Shown here one piece after another: positions 59,762-64,000 of a stretch of DNA of 64,000 nucleotides; positions within the stretch are counted from its first letter, which is position 1, and every line of letters begins with the position of its first letter. The notes beneath the pieces were generated by a model. The model did no database searches, was not told the DNA's origin, and was given only the letters and a program-made list of their open reading frames with translations. The stretch lies in NCBI RefSeq assembly GCF_021916785.1, contig NZ_JAKCFC010000004.1:164973-228972 (forward strand). Direction: 5' to 3'. This DNA is from Mycolicibacterium lacusdiani (GTDB taxonomy: Bacteria; Actinomycetota; Actinomycetes; Mycobacteriales; Mycobacteriaceae). The position numbers and the translations under genes are program-made.

Positions 59762-60226
59762 TCAGGACTCGGCGGTCTCGGCGAGGCGAGTGAGCGGCGC
59801 CAGCGCCTTGGCGAGGCAGTCGCGATCCTCGACGCTGAGCTTGCTCAGCATCGCCGCGAGCGCCGCCCGTCGGGTCGCCAGCGCCTCGCGGTGCTGGACG
59901 AGGCCCCGGGGCGTGACGTCGACGAGCACGGCGCGCAGGTCGGATGGGTCGCGCGAGCGCTTGACCAGTCCCAGTTTCTCGAGCCGGCGGATCGCCACGG
60001 TGGTGGTGGGCGTGCGGACGCGTTCGTGCGCAGCCAGCTCGGTCATGCGGATTGGGCCCAGGTCGAGCAGCGTCAGCAGGATCGACAGCTGCGCCAAGGT
60101 GAGGTCGGCACCCTCGGCGTCGCTCTTGGGCGCTCCGCCGGTGCGCCGCAGGACGGAGAACAGCTTGGAGAGCACCTGTTGCATCTCTCCAGCCAGCTCA
60201 GTGACCTGTGGTTCGGTGTCGACCAT
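59762..60226 (-). CDS. MarR-family transcriptional regulator (Rv0042c type)
   Basis: The 154-residue winged-helix protein has an HTH region MTELAAHERVRTPTTTVAIRRLEKLGLVKR (wing following at RDPSDLRAVLVDVTPRG). It should bind DNA as a dimer and respond to a small ligand that cannot be predicted. It is convergent with ggH and lies 50 bases after the ABC transporter gene in the same direction. In M. tuberculosis the MarR and GntR genes are adjacent; here the transporter genes lie between. Confidence 0.9.
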   Translation of the reverse strand: MVDTEPQVTELAGEMQQVLSKLFSVLRRTGGAPKSDAEGADLTLAQLSILLTLLDLGPIRMTELAAHERVRTPTTTVAIRRLEKLGLVKRSRDPSDLRAVLVDVTPRGLVQHREALATRRAALAAMLSKLSVEDRDCLAKALAPLTRLAETAES

Positions 60227-60276
60227 AATTCGCTAGTCTAACCTGTCAGTGGCTGTCAGCAGCTGAAGATCGCGGT

Positions 60277-61035
60277 TTAGAGCACCTGCGACAGGAACTG
60301 GCGGAGCCTGTCGGTTTCCGCGGACTCGAAGAGTTGGTCTGGCGGACCGGATTCGACGACGCGACCGTGGTCCATGAACACCACGGAGTCGGCCGTCGAC
60401 CTGGCGAAGCCCATCTCGTGGGTGACCACCACCATCGTCATGCCGTCGGCCGCGAGGTCGGCGATGAGCGCCAGGATGCCCTTGACCAACTCGGGATCGA
60501 GCGCCGAGGTCGCCTCGTCGAAGAACATCACCTGGGGCGCCATCGCCAACGCCCTGGCGATCGCCACGCGCTGCTGCTGACCACCCGACAGCGTGCCGGG
60601 CCGCACTTCGGCCTTGTGCCGCAACCCGACTCGCTCCAGCTGCGCCAGCCCCAGTTCGCGGGACTGCTCCTTGCCCAGGCCCTTGAGCTTGCGCGGTCCC
60701 AGCGTCACGTTGTCGAGCACGCTGCGGTGCGGGAACAGGTTGAAGTTCTGGAACACCATGCCGATGCGCTGGCGGACGTGGTCGGGATTGTCGGCGAGCA
60801 CCGAGCGCCCGTCGAGCAGGATGTCGCCCTGGTCGGGTTCGTACAGCCGGTTGAGCGTGCGCAGCAGTGTCGACTTGCCGGACCCGGACGGGCCGATCAC
60901 CGCCGCGGTGGTGCCTGCGGGCACGTCGACGTCCACGCCGCGCAGCACCGCGTTGGGACCGAACGCCAGGTGAATGTCCGTCGCCGCCAACGACACCGGC
61001 TCGAAGGCGGTGGACTTCGTCTCGTTGGTGCTCAC
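60277..61035 (-). CDS. Polar amino-acid ABC transporter ATPase (GlnQ-like)
   Basis: The 252-residue ATPase has Walker A GPSGSGKST (about 49-57), the Q-loop VFQNFNLFPH, the signature LSGGQQQRVAIARALA and Walker B VMFFDEATSALDPE. It energises the fused binding-protein/permease encoded just upstream. Its GTG start overlaps that gene's stop by four bases. PAAT-family membership is clear; whether the substrate is glutamine, glutamate or another polar amino acid cannot be told. Confidence 0.93.
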   Translation of the reverse strand: MSTNETKSTAFEPVSLAATDIHLAFGPNAVLRGVDVDVPAGTTAAVIGPSGSGKSTLLRTLNRLYEPDQGDILLDGRSVLADNPDHVRQRIGMVFQNFNLFPHRSVLDNVTLGPRKLKGLGKEQSRELGLAQLERVGLRHKAEVRPGTLSGGQQQRVAIARALAMAPQVMFFDEATSALDPELVKGILALIADLAADGMTMVVVTHEMGFARSTADSVVFMDHGRVVESGPPDQLFESAETDRLRQFLSQVL

Positions 61036-62831
61036 ACCATCTCCTGGTTTCGCATCGGGCTGGCCGGGTCGAGGGGGTCGTCGGGTTCGGTCTGGGTCCT
61101 GCCGCGGCGCAGCCGGTCGTCGATGTAGTTGACGAGGTGCGTCAGCGGGATCGTCAATGCGAGGTAGAACAGCCCGGCGGCGACCAGCGGGGACAAGTTG
61201 CCGGTCTGCGCGTTGAGGTCACGGCCCACCTGGAACAGTTCGCGCTGGCTGGCGATGAGACCGAGGAAGTACACCAGCGACGACGCCTTGAGCAGTGAGA
61301 TGAACTGGTTCACCAGCGCAGGTAGCACCCGCCGGATGCCCTGGGGCACGACGACCAGCCGCATCGACGACGAGTAGCTGAATCCCAGTGCGCGCGAGGC
61401 CTCCAACTGTCCGGCCTCGACGCTCTGGATGCCGGAGCGGAAGATCTCGCCGATGTACGCGCCGGCCATCAGACCGAGCGCCGCGATGCCCAGCGGGTAG
61501 GGGTTGTTGCCGGTGAGTGGGCTCACGACGGGCCCGATGCCCAGGCCGATCAGCAGGATGATGACGACCTCGGGTAGGCCGCGGAACACGTCGGTGTAGA
61601 TGCGGGCGGGCCAGCGCAGCCATCGGGTCTTCGAGATGCCCGCCATCGCGAGCCCCATGCCGAGGATGATGCCGATGATGCTCGCGGCGAACGTGAGGAT
61701 CAGGGTGTTCGGCAGGCCGGTCTTGAACAGGTCGGGGATCGCCTGCTTGTAGAGGTTCCAGTCGAGGAACGTGTCCTTCAGTTGCGACAGCGTGGATTTC
61801 GGCGGCGGTGGTGCGCCCGGATCGCCGGCGGCCTCCGCGTTCTCGGCCGCGAGCGCGGTGAAGTCGGGCAGTTGCGGTTCGGGCGCGGCCTTCGACCCGG
61901 GTTTCCAGCCCGGCGGCAGCGCGCGGGGCACCCAGTCGGTGTACAGCCGGGCCCACGTCCCGTCGGCGATTACCGCGTCGAGGCCCGCGTTGAGCGCGTC
62001 GATCAGCGGCTTGTTCTCCTTGGCGACCGCGTAGGCGACGAAGTTGTCCAGGCTGAAGGTGTTCTCGATGATCTCGGTCGGGTCGCCCGGCTGCACGGTG
62101 CCCTGCGCCTGCTGCGACGGCGCCACCCACGCGTCGATCTGCCGGGTCTTGAGGCTGCCGTAGACGGTGTTGTAGTCGGGGAACTTGACCGGGTCGAGGC
62201 CCAGGGTGTCGACGACGTACGCCTCCTGGACGGTGCCCTGCACGACGCCGATCCGCTGGCCGGCGGCGAGATCGCCGAAGCCCTTGATCGCCGACCCGCT
62301 CGGCACGACGAGTGAGAAGTAGCCGAAGTCGTAGCCGTTGGTGAAGCCGACCGTCTGACGGCGCGCGTCGGTGGTGGTGATCGACGAGGATCCGACGTCG
62401 AAGCGCCGCGACGCCACCTGGGCCAGCAGCCCGGAGAAGTCGGTGCCGACGAAGTCGACCCGCAGGCCGAGCTTGTCGGCGATGGCGCGTAGGACCTCGT
62501 TGTCGAAGCCGGTGAACTGGCCCGCGGAGTCGATGCAGATGCTGGGTGGCGCGTCGGACAGGGTGCCGACGGTGAGGACGCCGGGGGTCTGCAGACCGAG
62601 GCCGTTGACGTCGACGGAGTCGATCGGCACGACGCCCTCGGTGGTGTACTTGTCGGCCCCCGGTCCCTGTGCGGCGGCGGCGAGGTTCGTGGGCAGGGCG
62701 CTCGCGCTCTGGATCCCGGGCGGCGCGCACTGGTCGGCGCGCGCGGCCGGCGCCATGCCGAAGCCGAGGCCGAACATCGTCGCGACGACGAGGAGCAGGA
62801 CGGCGGATTTGGAGATCCCGTCGCGTGTCAT
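61032..62831 (-). CDS. Amino-acid ABC transporter, substrate-binding protein fused to permease
   Basis: The 599-residue protein has a signal sequence (about 1-32, ending APAARADQ), an SBP_bac_3 binding domain (about 85-310, with FTGFDNEVLRAIADKLGL), a linker, and a PAAT permease domain (about 375-580) with five or so helices and the EAA-type loop EASRALGFSYSSSMRLVV. Fusing receptor and channel guarantees a fixed ratio. It forms a two-gene transporter with the overlapping ATPase gene. A GntR regulator lies 49 bases upstream in the same direction and may control it. Confidence 0.92.
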   Translation of the reverse strand: MTRDGISKSAVLLLVVATMFGLGFGMAPAARADQCAPPGIQSASALPTNLAAAAQGPGADKYTTEGVVPIDSVDVNGLGLQTPGVLTVGTLSDAPPSICIDSAGQFTGFDNEVLRAIADKLGLRVDFVGTDFSGLLAQVASRRFDVGSSSITTTDARRQTVGFTNGYDFGYFSLVVPSGSAIKGFGDLAAGQRIGVVQGTVQEAYVVDTLGLDPVKFPDYNTVYGSLKTRQIDAWVAPSQQAQGTVQPGDPTEIIENTFSLDNFVAYAVAKENKPLIDALNAGLDAVIADGTWARLYTDWVPRALPPGWKPGSKAAPEPQLPDFTALAAENAEAAGDPGAPPPPKSTLSQLKDTFLDWNLYKQAIPDLFKTGLPNTLILTFAASIIGIILGMGLAMAGISKTRWLRWPARIYTDVFRGLPEVVIILLIGLGIGPVVSPLTGNNPYPLGIAALGLMAGAYIGEIFRSGIQSVEAGQLEASRALGFSYSSSMRLVVVPQGIRRVLPALVNQFISLLKASSLVYFLGLIASQRELFQVGRDLNAQTGNLSPLVAAGLFYLALTIPLTHLVNYIDDRLRRGRTQTEPDDPLDPASPMRNQEMV

Positions 62832-62880
62832 CCTCGCAACGTAGCGGTCGCCCCCACCCGGGCCAAAGGGTCCGGCTCCT

Positions 62881-63558
62881 TCAGAACGAAAGGTCGCCGT
62901 TCGGCGACGGCGGTATCACCCGTCGCCGGATCAGTTCGGTCAGCATGATCTGGCCCAGCACGGTGGCGCGTTCCTCGCAGGCCCGGCGCGCAGGCGCGGG
63001 ATCGTGGCCGACGATCGCCGCGAACTCCGACTCGTAGAACGGCAGCAGCCGTTCCTGGTGGGCGAAGTACGTCGGCCAGAACGTGGGCGGCATCAACGTG
63101 GTCGACGCGCGGATGGCCGCCTGCAGACGCGGGCCCGCGTACTGGTCGTTGACGGCGCGGCGGAATCCGACGGCGTCGGCCCCGAAGCCCTTCGACTCCA
63201 CGCCGGCGCGCAAGCCGGCGAGGAACCCGGCCAGCCGGTCGGTGAAGTCGACGGTCGGGTCGTCGGCCGCCCGCGCCGACGCGATGCCGTTGAGGACGCC
63301 GTACAGCTCGTGATGCTCGCGGACGGCCCGCTCGTCGAAACGTTCCACGTAGGCGCCGCGGTGGTAGCGCGTCGAGACGACCCCGTCACGCTCCAGCTGA
63401 ACCAGGGCCTCCTGCACCGGAACTCGGCTGAGCGCGAGTTCGTCGGCGATCTCGTTGCGGTCGATCCGGTCCCCGGAGCGCAGTTTGCCCGTCAGGACCA
63501 GTGTCACCACGTGGGCGACCACCAGGTCCTTCTCTTTGACGCCGTACTTCTTGGGCAT
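62881..63558 (-). CDS. GntR/FadR-family transcriptional regulator (Rv0043c type)
   Basis: The 225-residue protein has an N-terminal GntR winged helix ([20 protein letters not shown] at about 36-55) and a C-terminal all-helical FCD ligand-binding domain (about 85-215). FCD regulators usually sense organic or amino acids, often through a bound metal. ATG at 63558 gives [14 protein letters not shown]; the frame upstream is not coding. It lies between the LLM oxidoreductase gene and the transporter genes, all on one strand. Confidence 0.9.
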   Translation of the reverse strand: MPKKYGVKEKDLVVAHVVTLVLTGKLRSGDRIDRNEIADELALSRVPVQEALVQLERDGVVSTRYHRGAYVERFDERAVREHHELYGVLNGIASARAADDPTVDFTDRLAGFLAGLRAGVESKGFGADAVGFRRAVNDQYAGPRLQAAIRASTTLMPPTFWPTYFAHQERLLPFYESEFAAIVGHDPAPARRACEERATVLGQIMLTELIRRRVIPPSPNGDLSF

Positions 63559-63632
63559 GGCGATCCGAAGTGTCTCACGCTGACACGTCGTGCGGGGGCG
63601 GTCCGGGCGGATCGCGAGAACCGCCGTCGCGG

Positions 63633-64000
63633 TTAGCCCTTGGCCCTGTCGTTGCGCCACTTGACCAGCGCCTCGGCGGGCGCGAGGTCGTAGTCGGGGC
63701 CGTTGACGCCCATGGTCAGCAGCGTGACACCGAGGCCGACGAGTGACTCGGCGCCCTCGATCATCTGCTCGACGCTCTTCTCGGGCACGCCCGACGAGCG
63801 CTCGATCGCCGCCGGGTCGCGGCCCACGTCGGCGCAGTGCGCGTCGAGCACCTCGGCCTTGGCCGGGTAGGTGCTGGCGTCGGTAAAGCCGTGCCAGATG
63901 TGGGCGTACTCGGCCACCATCCGCAGCGTCTTCTTCTCGCCCTGGCCACCGATGAGGATCGGGATCTCGCGCACGGGTTGAGGATTCAGCTTGCCCAGCC
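63633..64000 (-). CDS. LLM-class F420-dependent oxidoreductase, C-terminal part
   Basis: The gene runs off the right edge; about 122 C-terminal residues are visible. [28 protein letters not shown] and the following [19 protein letters not shown] are typical of luciferase-like (LLM) F420-dependent enzymes, and position matches Rv0044c. The substrate is unknown. It lies 74 bases before the GntR gene on the same strand. Confidence 0.85.
   Translation of the reverse strand, partial: LGKLNPQPVREIPILIGGQGEKKTLRMVAEYAHIWHGFTDASTYPAKAEVLDAHCADVGRDPAAIERSSGVPEKSVEQMIEGAESLVGLGVTLLTMGVNGPDYDLAPAEALVKWRNDRAKG

Overview
The window is the replication-origin region of a high-GC actinobacterium, almost certainly a rapidly growing mycobacterium (Mycolicibacterium type). 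The evidence is gene order: dnaA-dnaN-recF-DUF721-gyrB-gyrA on one side of oriC, rpmH-rnpA-yidD-yidC-jag-rsmG-parA-parB on the other, and the fhaA-fhaB-pstP-rodA-pbpA-pknA-pknB kinase/cell-wall operon nearby. A gnd gene between dnaN and recF and a glucosylglycerate hydrolase are rapid-grower traits. Rv numbers below are recalled from M. tuberculosis synteny, not searched. The window is inverted relative to the usual map (dnaA is on the minus strand).

Layout: 1-2.3 kb is a small accessory segment (rifamycin ADP-ribosyltransferase arr, an unknown gene, a DUF4239 membrane protein) bracketed by 23-base direct repeats beside tRNA-Leu(CAG). 2.6-12.4 kb is the Ser/Thr phosphosignalling and elongation operon (Rv0020c-Rv0014c). 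12.4-17.3 kb carries trpG, the DUF881, crgA, PH-domain, ppiA and cwsA genes, tRNA-Ala and tRNA-Ile with a 34-residue ORF between them, and the DUF3566 gene. 17.3-26.1 kb is gyrA, gyrB, DUF721 (DciA-like), recF, gnd, dnaN. 26.1-28.7 kb is oriC, dnaA and the dnaA/rpmH divergent region with DnaA boxes. 28.7-34.1 kb is rpmH to parB, with two perfect parS palindromes. 34.3-48.6 kb follows Rv3916c-Rv3906c (acetyltransferase, cwlM, trxA, trxB, anti-SigM, sigM, murJ-pseudokinase, DUF6049, Nudix, CCA-adding enzyme, Ca-repeat protein). 48.6-64 kb follows Rv0036c-Rv0044c with insertions: MFS exporter, YqgE, Mtc28-like secreted protein, leuS, amidase, SDR, glucosylglycerate hydrolase, MarR, an amino-acid ABC transporter, GntR and an LLM oxidoreductase.

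Several genes form one regulatory network. PknB is expected to phosphorylate CwlM, the MurJ pseudokinase region and its own activation loop; FhaA and FhaB read phosphothreonine, PstP reverses it, and RodA/PbpA/CrgA/CwsA do the wall synthesis. ParA/ParB with parS, DnaA with its boxes, and gyrase act on the origin itself.

Most of the window is conserved chromosome core and I found no complete undescribed system. The least explained signals are a family of short tandem duplications sitting exactly at translationally coupled gene junctions (pbpA/pknA, recF/DUF721, the SDR start); the repeat-flanked arr segment; a secreted four-cysteine mini-protein inserted antisense between sigM and its anti-sigma gene; and a compact cluster of two perfect palindromes plus a consensus DnaA box in front of the PH-domain gene.
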